In this document: piece after piece, positions 52,433 through 63,931 of the stretch
How positions within the stretch are numbered: the stretch's first letter is position 1
Layout of the letters: every line of letters starts with the position of its first letter
Assembly (NCBI RefSeq): GCF_001428365.1
Contig: NZ_LMSH01000003.1
Span: forward strand, 299,994-363,993
Direction: 5' to 3'
Length of the DNA: 64,000 bases
Origin: Arthrobacter sp. Soil763
GTDB lineage: Bacteria > Actinomycetota > Actinomycetes > Actinomycetales > Micrococcaceae
Program-made: the position numbers and the translations under genes
Notes under the pieces: generated by a model
Told to the model about the DNA's origin: nothing
The model's database searches: none
What the model saw: only the letters and a program-made list of their open reading frames with translations

Positions 52433-54385
52433 CTACCAGATGCTGACGCGTTCCTCCGGCGCCAGCCACATCCCGTCGTCTGCGGTCGTCCCGAAGGCCG
52501 TATGGAACGCGTCGAGGTTCTTGGCGATGTCGTTGGTGCGGAACTCGTTGGGGGAGTGCGGGTCTGTCGCCAGCCGGCGGACGGCCTCCTCGTTCCGGAT
52601 CACCTGCCGCCAGCTTGCGGCCCAGGAGGCGAAGAAGCGCTGGGCACCGGTGAGCCCGTCGAGGACCGGCGGTTCCTCCCCGCCGAGGCTGATCAGGTAG
52701 GCATTGTAGGCGATCGTCAGGCCGCCGAGGTCGCCGATGTTCTCGCCGAGGGTGAGCTTGCCGTTGACGTGGTGGCCCGGGGCCTCGGCGGGGGAGAGCG
52801 CGTCGAACTGGGCCACCAGCTTTGACGTCAGCGCCTCGAACGCGGTCCGGTCGGCCTCGGTCCACCAGTTCCGCAGCATCCCGCTGCCGTCATACTGCGA
52901 GCCCTGGTCGTCGAAGCCGTGTCCGATCTCGTGGCCGATCACCGCGCCGATGCCGCCGTAGTTGACGGCGTCGTCGGCGTCGGCGGTGAAGAACGGCGGC
53001 TGCAGGATCGCGGCCGGGAAAACGATCTCGTTCAGCAGGGGGTGGTAGTAGGCGTTGACCGTCTGCGGGGTCATGAGCCACTTCTCCCGATCCACGGGCT
53101 TGCCCACTTCATCAAGGTGCCGGTCAACGTCGGCGCTGTGGGCACGCTCGACGTTCCCCAAAAGGTCCGCCGGGTCGATTTCGACCGCGGAATAGTCAAT
53201 CCACTTTTCCGGGTAGCCGATCTTGGCCCGGAAGGAGTCCAGCTTCTTCAGCGCCTCACGCTTCGTTTCCTCGCCCATCCACGCCAGCTCCGTGATGGAG
53301 CCGCGATACGCCTCGATCAGGTTTGCCACGAGTGAGCGCATGTGTTCCTTGTGGCTCTCCGGGAAATGCCGGGCCACGTAGATCTGCCCGACCGCCTCGC
53401 CCAGGGCGGCCTCGACCACTGCCACCCCCCGCTTCCAGCGGTCGCGGTTGCGCGGCGTGCCGCTGAGCGTGGTGCCGTAGAAGGCGAAGTTTGCGTCCAC
53501 GAAAGCGGCCGACAGGTACGGGGCGGCGGCGCTGATGACCCGCAGGGCCAGCCATTCCTGCCACACCGCCAGCGGCACCGTCTCCAGCAGCCCGGCGGCA
53601 CCGGCGAAGAAATCCGGGGTGCTGACGACCAGCTCGGCCCGCTTCTCCGGGGCGATGTCCGCGGCGTCGAACCAGGCGGAGAGCAGCGGGAACAGCTCGG
53701 CGGCCTGCTCCGCCGATTTGAGGTTGTACGTCTTCTGCGGGTTGCGCAGCGTGACCTTGTCCCAGTGGTGGGAGGCGAGGGAGGTTTCCAGGTCCACCAC
53801 CCGGTCCGCTGCCGCGTCCGCGTCGGCGACACCGGCCAGCCCGAACAGGGCGCGCACGTGCCCGCGGTAGGCCTCCACCATCGGCGCGAACTTTTCCTCG
53901 CGGTAGTACGACTCGTCCGGCAGGCCCAGGCCGCCCTGGCCCGTGTAGAGCAGGATCCGGTCCGGGTTGCCCGCGTCCGGTGCCGGGTAGATGTAGAACA
54001 ATCCGGAGACGTCCGCGCGGAACAGCCGGCCGGCCAGCCGGATGAGCTCGGCCACGGAACCGGTGGCGAAAACCTCCGCCAGCCGCTCCCGGATCGGCTC
54101 CGCGCCCTTGGCTTCCGCCGCGGCCTCGTCCATGAAGCTGTTGTAGAGGTCCCCGATCTTGCGTTCGATGCCGGACGCCGCGCTGCCGCGGCCGGCCGCC
54201 TCCAGGATGATCTCCTTGACCGCCAGCTCCGAGCCGTCCCGCAGGGCGGTGAAGGTTCCCTCCAGGGGCCGGTCATCCGGGATGGCGGTGGCCTTCAACC
54301 AGCGGCCGTTGAAGTGCCGGTAGAGGTCATCCTGCGGGCGGACGCCGTCGTCGATGGTGGACTGGTCGATCCCGGAAAGCGGCAC
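52433..54385 (-). CDS. M13 family zinc metallopeptidase (PepO/neprilysin-like)
   Basis: A 650-residue oligopeptidase. Zinc-binding VIGHEIGHGFDDQGSQYD, the third zinc ligand Glu in LGENIGDLGGLTIAY, and NAYYHPLLNEIVFPAAILQPPFF for substrate binding are all present; the N-terminal helical M13 domain is complete. No signal peptide is seen, so it is probably cytoplasmic, as in lactococcal PepO. GTG 54385 has AAGGAG at fitting distance; a longer frame upstream lacks a ribosome binding site. Monocistronic, divergent from leuA. Confidence 0.94.
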   Translation of the reverse strand: MPLSGIDQSTIDDGVRPQDDLYRHFNGRWLKATAIPDDRPLEGTFTALRDGSELAVKEIILEAAGRGSAASGIERKIGDLYNSFMDEAAAEAKGAEPIRERLAEVFATGSVAELIRLAGRLFRADVSGLFYIYPAPDAGNPDRILLYTGQGGLGLPDESYYREEKFAPMVEAYRGHVRALFGLAGVADADAAADRVVDLETSLASHHWDKVTLRNPQKTYNLKSAEQAAELFPLLSAWFDAADIAPEKRAELVVSTPDFFAGAAGLLETVPLAVWQEWLALRVISAAAPYLSAAFVDANFAFYGTTLSGTPRNRDRWKRGVAVVEAALGEAVGQIYVARHFPESHKEHMRSLVANLIEAYRGSITELAWMGEETKREALKKLDSFRAKIGYPEKWIDYSAVEIDPADLLGNVERAHSADVDRHLDEVGKPVDREKWLMTPQTVNAYYHPLLNEIVFPAAILQPPFFTADADDAVNYGGIGAVIGHEIGHGFDDQGSQYDGSGMLRNWWTEADRTAFEALTSKLVAQFDALSPAEAPGHHVNGKLTLGENIGDLGGLTIAYNAYLISLGGEEPPVLDGLTGAQRFFASWAASWRQVIRNEEAVRRLATDPHSPNEFRTNDIAKNLDAFHTAFGTTADDGMWLAPEERVSIW

Positions 54386-54500
54386 TGGGGCTCCTTCGAA
54401 GAGGACGCCGGACCGGGCCTGGCACCGGCCCGGCGTCTGCATGGTGGACGTTGCGGGGGTATGGCTCCTTCATCTTACGCACCCGTGTTACTGTGAAAAT

Positions 54501-54557
54501 GTGCGTGCAGAACTGCTTCTTCTTAGCTGCCGCGGCGAGGCCTCAGACGCGATCTAG
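54501..54557 (+). CDS. leuA leader peptide
   Basis: GTG-started frame of 18 codons: MRAELLLLSCRGEASDAI then TAG. Four Leu codons in a row (CTG CTT CTT CTT) follow MRAE, and CTT is uncommon in this genome. Leucine leader peptides before leuA are known in actinobacteria. The mRNA may be leaderless, since TACTGT at 54489-54494 is a possible -10 seven bases before the GTG. I see no terminator between it and leuA, so control may act on translation. Confidence 0.75.
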   Translation: MRAELLLLSCRGEASDAI

Positions 54558-56378
<1,821 letters not shown>

Positions 56379-56386
56379 CCGGACGG

Positions 56387-56428
56387 AACGGCAGCGCGCC
56401 GCCGGAATCCCGGCGGCGCGCTGCCGTT
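56387..56428 (+). terminator. leuA terminator hairpin
   Basis: Bases 56387-56405 pair with 56410-56428 over 19 perfect base pairs around the loop AATC. No U-tract follows, as is common for strong hairpins in high-G+C actinobacteria. Confidence 0.75.
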
Positions 56429-56486
56429 GCCCCGCCGCCCGTGAGGCAAAGGCGGCGTTTCCCGGAAGTCAGTGCGAAGATTAACC

Positions 56487-57242
56487 GTGCCCCAACCGTC
56501 TTCCTTCGCTGCGCGCTCGTACCGCGATGACGCCGTCGTCCTGCGCACGCACAAGCTCGGCGAGGCCGACCGCATCATCACCCTGCTGACCAAGCACCAC
56601 GGGCAGGTCCGGGCCGTCGCCAAGGGCGTCCGGCGCACCAGCAGCCGCTTCGGGGCCCGGCTGGAGCCGTTCATGGTCGCGGACCTTCAGCTCATCTCCG
56701 GCCGCACCCTCGACGTCGTCACCCAGGCCGTCGCGAAGGGTGCGTACGGTTCCAGCATCGCCGCCGACTACAGCCGCTACACCGTTGCGGCCGCGATGAC
56801 GGAGACGGCGGAGAAACTCACCGACGTCGACGGCGAGGCCGGCACCGCCCAGTACAACCTGCTGGTGGGTGCGCTGGCGTCCCTCAGCCGCGGCGACCAC
56901 GCTCCCGAGCTGATCCTGGATTCCTACCTGCTGCGAGCCCTGTCCACCGGCGGCTGGGCGCCAAGCTTCACCGACTGCGCGCGCTGCGGCGCGCCGGGGC
57001 CGCACGGCGCGTTTTCCGCTCCGCTGGGCGGCATGGTCTGCTCCGAGTGCCGCCCGCCGGGCTCTCCCGCCCCCGCCGCCGAGACCGTGCTGCTGCTGGG
57101 GGCGCTGCTGACCGGGAACTGGCAGGCAGCGGACGCCTCGGCGCCGGTGCACCGCCGGGAAGCCGCGGGCTTGGTGGCCAGCTACCTGCAATGGCACCTG
57201 GAACGGGTGCTGAAGTCCCTCAAGCATGTGGAGCGAACCTAG
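56487..57242 (+). CDS. recO: DNA repair protein RecO
   Basis: Loads RecA on SSB-coated DNA with RecR. N-terminal OB fold ([40 protein letters not shown]), helical middle, and the zinc cysteines DCARCGAPG ... [11 protein letters not shown]. 251 residues from GTG 56487; the site lacks a strong Shine-Dalgarno. Followed by uppS after an A-rich gap. Confidence 0.94.
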   Translation: MPQPSSFAARSYRDDAVVLRTHKLGEADRIITLLTKHHGQVRAVAKGVRRTSSRFGARLEPFMVADLQLISGRTLDVVTQAVAKGAYGSSIAADYSRYTVAAAMTETAEKLTDVDGEAGTAQYNLLVGALASLSRGDHAPELILDSYLLRALSTGGWAPSFTDCARCGAPGPHGAFSAPLGGMVCSECRPPGSPAPAAETVLLLGALLTGNWQAADASAPVHRREAAGLVASYLQWHLERVLKSLKHVERT

Positions 57243-57302
57243 CTGTAGGGTCGGGAGCGCCGGCGTCGGGACAGACCGCGCCGGGAGAAATCGTGTCGAA
57301 GA

Positions 57303-57355
57303 CCCTCAATAGAAAAACGTCAGTACCTCAGTAGAAAAAACCTCAGTAAAAAACA
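57303..57355 (+). repeat. A-rich imperfect repeats upstream of uppS
   Basis: CCTCAATAGAAAAACG (57303), CCTCAGTAGAAAAAA (57326) and CCTCAGTAAAAAACA (57341) are three variants of one 15-base unit, strikingly A-rich for this genome, ending about 20 bases before the uppS start. Possibly a translation enhancer or promoter-related curvature. Confidence 0.7.
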
Positions 57356-57375
57356 CTGTGTCGTTGGGAAAAAGT

Positions 57376-58206
57376 ATGGTCCTGGGCAAGAAGAAGAATC
57401 CGGTTCGCCGGCGCACCACGCCGGTGGTGGCGCCCTACCCGCATCCTTCCGGTGCGGTGCCACCGGCCATCCCGGCGGAGCTCATACCGCGCCACGTCGC
57501 GATCGTGATGGACGGCAACGGCCGCTGGGCGAACCAGCGCGGGCTGCCCCGGATCGAGGGCCACAAAGCGGGGGAACCCGCCCTGCTGGACGTGATGGCA
57601 GGGGCGATCGAACTGGGCATCGAACACGTCAGCGTCTACGCCTTCTCCACCGAGAATTGGCGCCGGTCCCCGGAAGAAGTCCGCTTCCTGATGGGATTTA
57701 ACAAGGATGTGCTGCGACGCCAGCGCAACCAGCTCGATGACTGGGGAGTCCGGATCCGCTGGTCGGGCCGCCGGCCCAGGCTATGGGGCTCGGTGATCCG
57801 CGAGCTCGAAGACGCCGAGGAATTCACCAAGGGCAACAGCACCTGCACCTTGAACATGTGTGTTAACTACGGCGGCCGGGCGGAGATCGCCGACGCCGTG
57901 GCCGCGATCGCGGAGGAAGTGGCGGTGGGCCGGCTCAAGCCCGGCGCGATCACTGAACGGACCATCCAGAAGTACCTCGACGAGCCGGACCTGCCGGACG
58001 TGGACCTGTTCTTGCGCAGCTCGGGGGAGCAGCGGCTGTCCAATTTCCTGTTGTGGCAGTCCGCCTACGCCGAGTTCGTGTTCCTTGACACGCTGTGGCC
58101 CGATGTGGACCGCCGCACGCTCTGGGAGGCCGTCGAAATCTACGCCCGCCGTGACCGCCGGTACGGCGGCGCGGTGGACGCGGCGGCGCCGCCGAACCCT
58201 GCCTGA
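57376..58206 (+). CDS. uppS: Undecaprenyl/polyprenyl diphosphate synthase
   Basis: cis-Prenyltransferase making the lipid carrier for cell-wall synthesis. Catalytic [35 protein letters not shown] and the C-terminal [25 protein letters not shown] are diagnostic. About 276 residues. ATG 57376 has GGGAA close upstream; GTG 57358 is a possible earlier start. Ends the recO-uppS pair and is convergent with a hydrolase gene. Confidence 0.95.
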   Translation: MVLGKKKNPVRRRTTPVVAPYPHPSGAVPPAIPAELIPRHVAIVMDGNGRWANQRGLPRIEGHKAGEPALLDVMAGAIELGIEHVSVYAFSTENWRRSPEEVRFLMGFNKDVLRRQRNQLDDWGVRIRWSGRRPRLWGSVIRELEDAEEFTKGNSTCTLNMCVNYGGRAEIADAVAAIAEEVAVGRLKPGAITERTIQKYLDEPDLPDVDLFLRSSGEQRLSNFLLWQSAYAEFVFLDTLWPDVDRRTLWEAVEIYARRDRRYGGAVDAAAPPNPA

Positions 58207-58240
58207 GCCCCCACGGGCCAGGCCGAGTCAGCGGGCCGGA

Positions 58241-59347
58241 CTAACCGGGGTACAGGCTCAGCCAGAGCAGCAGATCCCCGTAGGCTTCGCGCCGCACCGC
58301 GGGCCGGGAGAGGAAGACGTCGTGGATCGCCCCCGGATAGCGGAAGACGGCCGTCCGGCGGCCCAGCCCAAGCGCCCGGCGCGCCGTTTCCTCGACGTCG
58401 ATAACCGCGTCGAGGTCCATCAGTCCCTCGGACCACTCGGCCTGGATCCGGGTGCGTCCGGACAGCATCACCAGCACCGGCGCCGTGATGTCCAGCTTCC
58501 GCTGCACGGTCGCGTGACCGGCGAGGACCGCTTTGGTCCAGCCCGGGCGGATCGGGAACGACTCCCGGGGCCGCCACTGCGGATCCAGCTCCCATTCGCC
58601 GTGGGCCGTGCGGCTGACGCTGTCCCAGTAGCCGGGCATGCTGGGCAGCAGCAACGGCCGCCGGGGGTCGATGCGGGCCAGGGGTTCCACGAGCTGCAGG
58701 GCGAGGTTACGGATCAGGCTGCTGCCCTGCAGCTCCAGCCACGGCGCGTTCAGGATCAGCGTGCCGATCGCTCCAGGGTTCCGGTCGGCCCACAACGCGG
58801 CCACCAGGCCCCCGAACGAATGGGCGAGCAGATGCACCGTCGGCGCTCCGGGGATGCCCGTCCGGTGGGCGACATCGGCCTTGACGGCGGTGAGGGCGGC
58901 GTCGAGGTCCTCGTCGTAGACCGCCAGGTCCGTCGTGTAGCCGGGCGTCTGCCAGCTGCGCAGGCTGCGGCCGAACTTCCGCAGGTCCAGGGCATAGAAG
59001 TGGAAGCCGCCGGCCACGAGCTCGTCGGCAAGTTCGGTTTGCAGGAAATAGTCGGCCCAGCCGTGCAGGTAAAGCACCGCCTTCGCCGGCACGGCAGTGC
59101 CGGGAACGCCCCGGCGCTGCCCTTGCGGACCGGTCGCCTGGACGGCGTCCGCTGCGTCTTCCGCTGCGTCGATTCCCGAGTCTGGTGTTGTGCCTGCTGC
59201 TGTGCCGTGGCCGGCGGCTGGACCGGTATGACGGACCAGGGTGGCGATGACGGGACCCTCCTCGTCCGGGCTCAGGGCCAGCTCCAGGGACTCAAAGCGG
59301 CTGCCCAGGACATCCCGCTGCCAAAGCTGCGCCGCGGGGATCGTCAC
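58241..59347 (-). CDS. Alpha/beta hydrolase (serine aminopeptidase/monoacylglycerol-lipase-like), copy 1
   Basis: A 368-residue hydrolase. Oxyanion motif LYLHGWADYFLQTELA, nucleophile elbow [16 protein letters not shown] (Ala where Gly is usual) and catalytic His in YPGAIHDVFLSRP. A 40-residue Ala/Thr-rich insert near residues 45-85 is absent from the neighbouring paralog. GTG 59347 shares bases with the stop of that paralog (GTGA), so both are in one operon. Substrate unknown; lipid or ester hydrolysis is likely. Confidence 0.9.
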   Translation of the reverse strand: MTIPAAQLWQRDVLGSRFESLELALSPDEEGPVIATLVRHTGPAAGHGTAAGTTPDSGIDAAEDAADAVQATGPQGQRRGVPGTAVPAKAVLYLHGWADYFLQTELADELVAGGFHFYALDLRKFGRSLRSWQTPGYTTDLAVYDEDLDAALTAVKADVAHRTGIPGAPTVHLLAHSFGGLVAALWADRNPGAIGTLILNAPWLELQGSSLIRNLALQLVEPLARIDPRRPLLLPSMPGYWDSVSRTAHGEWELDPQWRPRESFPIRPGWTKAVLAGHATVQRKLDITAPVLVMLSGRTRIQAEWSEGLMDLDAVIDVEETARRALGLGRRTAVFRYPGAIHDVFLSRPAVRREAYGDLLLWLSLYPG

Positions 59348-60330
59348 TGCTTCCCGCCGGGGCCGGGGACGTAGGAGCGGAGCCAGCGCTCCAGCCGGGC
59401 GTAGGCGTCCGCCCGGACCCGGGGTGCGGAGAGGAACACGTCGTGCAGGGCGCCGTCGATCCGCTCCAGCGTAACGGTCCGGCCCAGGCTCAGGGCGCGC
59501 AGCGCAATGGTGTTAACGTCCAGAACGGCGTCCGTGCGCCGCATCGATTCCTTCCAGAACATCCCGTTGGCGCTCGCTCCGGAAATCATCACCAGGATGG
59601 GCACATCGATGTCCAGGCCCCGGGCCACCTGCGATTGGCCGGCAAGGACGGCACTGAGCCAGCCGGCCCGGACCGGGAAGGCCAGCGGCGGCCGGTAGTT
59701 GTCATCGAGCACCCACTCGCCCTCTGCGGCGCTGCTGATGCTCCGCCAATAAAACGCCCGCTCCGGCAGCCGGATCACCGACTCCGGCCGGAACCGGGCG
59801 AGGGGTTCGACCATGGTGCGGGCGGCGCGCCGCACCGCCGGACTGCCGTGCATCTCCAGCCACGGGCTGTCGAGCACGAGCGCCGCGGCGCGGCCCGGGT
59901 GCCGGCCGGCCCAGAGCGCCGCGACCAGCCCGCCGGTGGAATGTCCCATCAAGGTGACCGGCGGGGGAGGGGAGCCCTTGGGGCCCAGGCTGCCGATAAT
60001 TTCCATTGCCGCGGTGATCTCGGCGTCGTAGTCGGCCAGGTCGGCGACGTAGCCGCCGTGCGTGCCGGACTGCAGGCTCCGGCCGTGGTTGTGCATATCC
60101 AGGGCGAAGAAGGAAAAGCCGTGGCCGGTCCAGAACTCCGCGAGCTCTTCGTTGAAGAAGTAGTCGCTCCAGCCGTGCAGGAAGAGCACCGCCTGCTGCG
60201 GGGCGGGGCCGGCGCCCGCGGAGGGCACGTGCCGGATGAGGGTGGCCGTTCGTTCCACCCCGTCCGGGCCGGCCGCCTGGAAGGCGCAGGAGGCGAAGTC
60301 CTCGCCCAGGATGTCGGTCTGCCATTCCAT
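59344..60330 (-). CDS. Alpha/beta hydrolase (serine aminopeptidase/monoacylglycerol-lipase-like), copy 2
   Basis: A 328-residue paralog of the next gene in the operon. [48 protein letters not shown], the elbow [16 protein letters not shown] and the His region [13 protein letters not shown] line up with the copy at 58241-59347. ATG 60330 is supported by GGAGG and AGGAA upstream. The gene lies directly after the flavoprotein gene, 25 bases apart. Confidence 0.92.
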   Translation of the reverse strand: MEWQTDILGEDFASCAFQAAGPDGVERTATLIRHVPSAGAGPAPQQAVLFLHGWSDYFFNEELAEFWTGHGFSFFALDMHNHGRSLQSGTHGGYVADLADYDAEITAAMEIIGSLGPKGSPPPPVTLMGHSTGGLVAALWAGRHPGRAAALVLDSPWLEMHGSPAVRRAARTMVEPLARFRPESVIRLPERAFYWRSISSAAEGEWVLDDNYRPPLAFPVRAGWLSAVLAGQSQVARGLDIDVPILVMISGASANGMFWKESMRRTDAVLDVNTIALRALSLGRTVTLERIDGALHDVFLSAPRVRADAYARLERWLRSYVPGPGGKQ

Positions 60331-60355
60331 CTGCGTTCCTACCTCCGTACTCCGG

Positions 60356-62050
60356 TCAGCCGGCCTGCGCGGCGGCGCGGCCCGCCGCGCGGCCGGAGAA
60401 GAGGCAGCCGCCCAGGAAGGTGCCTTCGAGGGCACGGTAACCGTGGATCCCGCCGCCGCCAAAGCCCGCGGCCTCGCCCGCGGCGTACAGGCCGGACACC
60501 GGGAGCCCGGCGTCGTCCAGGACCCGGGAGTGCAGGTCGGTCTGGATTCCGCCGAGGCTCTTGCGGGTCAGCACGGACAGCCGGACCGCCAGCAACGGTC
60601 CGTGCCGGGGGTCCAGCATCCGGTGCGGCGGCGCGACCCGCATGATCCGGTCCGTGGTGAAGCGCCGGGCCGCACGGATCGCCGCGAGCTGGGGGTCCTT
60701 GCCGAGGCCGCTGGTGAACTGCCGGTCCCGGGCCCGGAGCAGGCGCTCGAGTTCGGCGGCGTCCACCAGCCCGGAACCCGTCAGGGTATTCATCCGATCC
60801 GCCAGCGCGGCGGGCGAATCGGCCTGCAGGAAGTCGACGCCACGGTCCAGGAAGCGCTGCAGCGGGCTGTCGCCGGTGGGCTTGAGGCGGCCGGCCAGCA
60901 GCCGGATGTCCTTCCCGGTCAGGTCCGGGTTCTGCTCGGAGCCGGACAGCGCGAATTCCTTCAGCGCGATAGTGCGGTTCAGCACGAACCAGGAGTGGGT
61001 GTGTCCGGTGCCCAGGATGTGCCGAAGCGCGCCGAGGGAGTCGAAACCCGGGAAGAGTGGCGCCGGGAGCATCCGGCCGGTCGCATCCAGCCAGAGCGCC
61101 GAGGGGCCGGGCAGGATCCGGATGCCGTGCCGGGGCCAGACCGGGGAGTGGTTGTGGATCCCTTCCGGGTAGTGCCACATCCGGTCGCCGTTGATGAGGC
61201 GGCCGCCGCCGCGTGCGACGGCGGCCAGGAAGCTGCCGTCGACCGAGGCCGGAACGCCGCTGAGCATGGTCTCCGGGGCGGCCCCGCCGGGCCACTGTTC
61301 GCGCACCGCGGCGTGGTTGCCGCCGATGCCGCCGGTAGTCACGACGACGGCGCGGGCCGTGGCTTCGAACTCGCCGACCGGGGTCCGCGCCGACTGCTCG
61401 CCGCGCGCCGCGGCGCTCGGTACCAGGACTTCGCCGCGCACACCGTCGACCCGTCCCGCCGTCGCCGTCAGGGACGTGGCGCGGTGCCGGAAGTGGAAAG
61501 AGACCCGGCCGGCCGACTCGCCCTCGCGGAGCTTGGCGAGGAACGGCGCGACGAGTGCCGGGCCGGTACCCCAGGCGACGTGGAAGCGCGGAACCGTGTT
61601 GCCGTGGCCGGCGGGGCCGTAGCCGCCGCGCTCGGCCCACTGCACCAGCGGGAACAGGCCGACCCCGAGGGACGCCAGCCAGGCGCGCTTCTCGCCGGCG
61701 GCGAAGTTCACGTACGCCGCTGCCCAGTCCCTGGCCAGGGCGTCCTCGGGGCGGTCGAACGCGGCCGAATCGAGCCAGTCGGCCAGGGCCAGGTCCGCGC
61801 TGTCCCGGACGCCCAGCCGCCGTTGCTCCGGGGTGTTGACCAGGAACAGGCCGCCAAAGGACCAGTGTGCCTGGCCTCCGGCAGAGGCTGCCGGCTCCTG
61901 GTCCAGGACCGCCACCCGCCGGCCGGCAGCGTACGCTTCGGCGGCGGCCACCAGGCCGGCGAGTCCTGCGCCGACGACGATCACGTCGGCTTCGATCGGG
62001 GCACCGTGCGCGGCCGCGCCGCCGCTGGAGACTGCATCCGCGCTGGTCAT
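60356..62050 (-). CDS. FAD-binding dehydrogenase (fumarate-reductase/ketosteroid-dehydrogenase-like flavoprotein)
   Basis: A 564-residue flavoprotein: dinucleotide fold [23 protein letters not shown], then [29 protein letters not shown], and the C-terminal FAD segment [29 protein letters not shown]. It belongs to the group usually annotated simply as FAD-binding dehydrogenase and related to fumarate reductase flavoproteins and 3-ketosteroid dehydrogenases; the substrate is not known. First gene of an operon with two hydrolases, which suggests an oxidised ester or lipid. Divergent from pyrD. ATG 62050. Confidence 0.9.
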   Translation of the reverse strand: MTSADAVSSGGAAAHGAPIEADVIVVGAGLAGLVAAAEAYAAGRRVAVLDQEPAASAGGQAHWSFGGLFLVNTPEQRRLGVRDSADLALADWLDSAAFDRPEDALARDWAAAYVNFAAGEKRAWLASLGVGLFPLVQWAERGGYGPAGHGNTVPRFHVAWGTGPALVAPFLAKLREGESAGRVSFHFRHRATSLTATAGRVDGVRGEVLVPSAAARGEQSARTPVGEFEATARAVVVTTGGIGGNHAAVREQWPGGAAPETMLSGVPASVDGSFLAAVARGGGRLINGDRMWHYPEGIHNHSPVWPRHGIRILPGPSALWLDATGRMLPAPLFPGFDSLGALRHILGTGHTHSWFVLNRTIALKEFALSGSEQNPDLTGKDIRLLAGRLKPTGDSPLQRFLDRGVDFLQADSPAALADRMNTLTGSGLVDAAELERLLRARDRQFTSGLGKDPQLAAIRAARRFTTDRIMRVAPPHRMLDPRHGPLLAVRLSVLTRKSLGGIQTDLHSRVLDDAGLPVSGLYAAGEAAGFGGGGIHGYRALEGTFLGGCLFSGRAAGRAAAQAG

Positions 62051-62128
62051 GGCTTCATGCTAGCGCCCGGCGGCGACCGAATCCGCGCGCATTTTGGATT
62101 GCGCGCCCGGAACCGGAAAACTAGTGGC

Positions 62129-63202
62129 ATGCGCGTATACCCCACCTTCTTCCGGCTCGCCTTCTCCTGGATGGACGCCGAGCGCGCCCACAAGATCGGG
62201 TTCCAGGCCATCCGGCTGGCCAACCGCTGCGGCGCCGGCCGGGTGCTGCAGCGCTTCACCGCGCCGGCGGCCTCGCTGCGGACCGAGGCGTTCGGCCTGA
62301 CGTTCCCCTCGCCGTTCGGCCTCGCCGCCGGGTTCGACAAGGAAGGCCACGGTATCGAGGCGCTGACCGAGCTGGGCTTCGGCCACGTCGAGGTGGGAAC
62401 CATCACCGGCCAGGCCCAGCCGGGCAACCCGGCCCCGCGGCTGTTCCGGCTGATCGAGGACCGCGCGGTCATCAACCGGATGGGCTTCAACAACGACGGC
62501 GCCGCCGCCGTCGCACCCCGGCTCCGCGCCGCCCGCGCTGCGCTGCAGCGCCGCTACCCCGGAGTCCGGCCGGTGATCGGGGTGAACATTGGCAAGAGCA
62601 AGGTCGTGGAACTCGACGACGCGGTGGCGGACTACCTCATCAGCGCCCGCAGCCTGGCTCCGGCCGCCGACTACCTGGTGGTCAACGTCAGCTCCCCGAA
62701 CACCCCTGGCCTGCGCCTCCTGCAGGACGTCGGCACGCTCCGGCCCCTGCTGGAGGCCGTCGGCAAGGAAGCGGACGCCGCCGCCGGCCGGCACGTGCCG
62801 CTGCTGGTCAAGATCGCCCCGGACCTCAGCGACGAGGACATCGACGACGTCGCGCGGCTGGCGCTGGAGATGAAGCTGGACGGCATCATCGCGACCAACA
62901 CCACGATCACCCGCGATGGGCTGGTCTCTGCGCCCGGGCAGGTCGCAGCCTGCGGCGCCGGCGGGCTCTCCGGAGCGCCGCTGAAGCAGCGCTCCCTCGA
63001 GGTGCTGTCCCGGCTCAAGGTCGCCACCGCCGGCGCGATTACGCTGGTGTCCGTGGGCGGCGTCGAAACCGCGCAGGACGTCCAGCAGCGCCTCGACGCC
63101 GGCGCCACCCTGGTGCAGGGCTACACGGCGTTCCTCTATGAGGGTCCGTTCTGGGCGGCGCGGATCAACCGGCTGCTCGCGAAGCACCCGTCCCGGCGCT
63201 GA
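62129..63202 (+). CDS. pyrD: Dihydroorotate dehydrogenase (quinone), class 2
   Basis: Fourth step of UMP synthesis, membrane-associated and coupled to the quinone pool. 357 residues; the N-terminal helical quinone-binding extension ([19 protein letters not shown]) marks class 2. FMN and substrate motifs: [51 protein letters not shown] and [13 protein letters not shown] 62129; the frame is open far upstream on account of base composition only. It stands apart from the pyr operon at 1.3-10.3 kb and has no PyrR element upstream, so its regulation is probably different. Confidence 0.97.
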   Translation: MRVYPTFFRLAFSWMDAERAHKIGFQAIRLANRCGAGRVLQRFTAPAASLRTEAFGLTFPSPFGLAAGFDKEGHGIEALTELGFGHVEVGTITGQAQPGNPAPRLFRLIEDRAVINRMGFNNDGAAAVAPRLRAARAALQRRYPGVRPVIGVNIGKSKVVELDDAVADYLISARSLAPAADYLVVNVSSPNTPGLRLLQDVGTLRPLLEAVGKEADAAAGRHVPLLVKIAPDLSDEDIDDVARLALEMKLDGIIATNTTITRDGLVSAPGQVAACGAGGLSGAPLKQRSLEVLSRLKVATAGAITLVSVGGVETAQDVQQRLDAGATLVQGYTAFLYEGPFWAARINRLLAKHPSRR

Positions 63203-63223
63203 TACAACTCCGGCCCAGACAGC

Positions 63224-63256
63224 AAAACCCCCGGCAGTGGACTGCCGGGGGTTTTT
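63224..63256. terminator. Bidirectional terminator between pyrD and DUF3043
   Basis: AAAACCCCCGGCAGT (63224-63238) pairs with ACTGCCGGGGGTTTT (63241-63255). Both strands give a G/C stem followed by a U-run (TTTTT on plus, TTTT on minus), serving the convergent genes. Confidence 0.92.
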
Positions 63257-63269
63257 CGTTGCGGGTGAA

Positions 63270-63869
63270 TCAGGCCGGGAATTCGCCCCGGCGGACCTGG
63301 GGCTTGGGCAGGCGGAGCCGGCGGAACTGCAGCGAACGCATCGAGCCGTACCAGACCGTGCCGCGCTCGACCTCGCCGAACTTCTCGGCCAGGCGCTTCT
63401 TGAGCTTGCGGGAGAGGATGAAGACGTCGACGAAGACGGCCAGGAACATGACCCAGAAACCGCCGAGGACATAGATCATCTGCTCGCTGCTGGCCGGAAC
63501 CAACAGCGAAATGATCACGAAGACCAGGGCGCCGAACATCAGGTACTCGCCGAGGCTGAAGCGTGCGTCGACATAGTCGCGGGCGAAGCGCTTCTGCGGG
63601 CCCTTGTCCCGCAGCGGCAGGAATTTCTCGTCGCCGGAATCCATCGCCTGGCGCATCTTCAGCCGCTGGGCGGCGACCGCTTCGCGCTCGGCAGCCTTGG
63701 AGGCCTTGCGGTCTTCCGGCACCAGGGGCCGCTTCCGGGCCGCAACCTGGGCGCTGCGCTTCGGCGTGGGTGCGCCCTTGCCGCCCACGGGGCCGCGGGC
63801 CGCTGCGGCGGCCGCCTGCTGGTCAACTACGTCCTGCGCCGAGGGCGCTTCCTTTTTACGTCCAAACAC
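63270..63869 (-). CDS. DUF3043 membrane protein
   Basis: A 199-residue protein: a long basic cytosolic N-terminus (about 100 residues, Ala/Lys/Arg-rich), two membrane helices (LMFGALVFVIISLLVPA and VLGGFWVMFLAVFVDVFIL) and a basic C-terminus (RSLQFRRLRLPKPQVRRG). This is the actinobacterial DUF3043 family of unknown function. GTG 63869 has TAATGT (63881-63876 on the minus strand) six bases upstream, so its mRNA may be leaderless. Confidence 0.88.
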   Translation of the reverse strand: MFGRKKEAPSAQDVVDQQAAAAAARGPVGGKGAPTPKRSAQVAARKRPLVPEDRKASKAAEREAVAAQRLKMRQAMDSGDEKFLPLRDKGPQKRFARDYVDARFSLGEYLMFGALVFVIISLLVPASSEQMIYVLGGFWVMFLAVFVDVFILSRKLKKRLAEKFGEVERGTVWYGSMRSLQFRRLRLPKPQVRRGEFPA

Positions 63870-63918
63870 CCCTATACATTACCCTGCGGTGCCCGGTCTG
63901 CCGTGACGGATGACACGG

Positions 63919-63924
63919 TAGGGT
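63919..63924 (+). promoter_or_regulatory. -10 of a probable leaderless gene
   Basis: TAGGGT seven bases before ATG 63932, placing transcription start at the ATG. Confidence 0.4.
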
Positions 63925-63931
63925 TTTTGCC

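Noticed and set aside
60236..62128. A plus-strand open frame leading into pyrD that would add about 630 residues
   Set aside because: It runs antisense to the flavoprotein and hydrolase genes, has no recognisable domain, and pyrD has its own normal N-terminus at ATG 62129.
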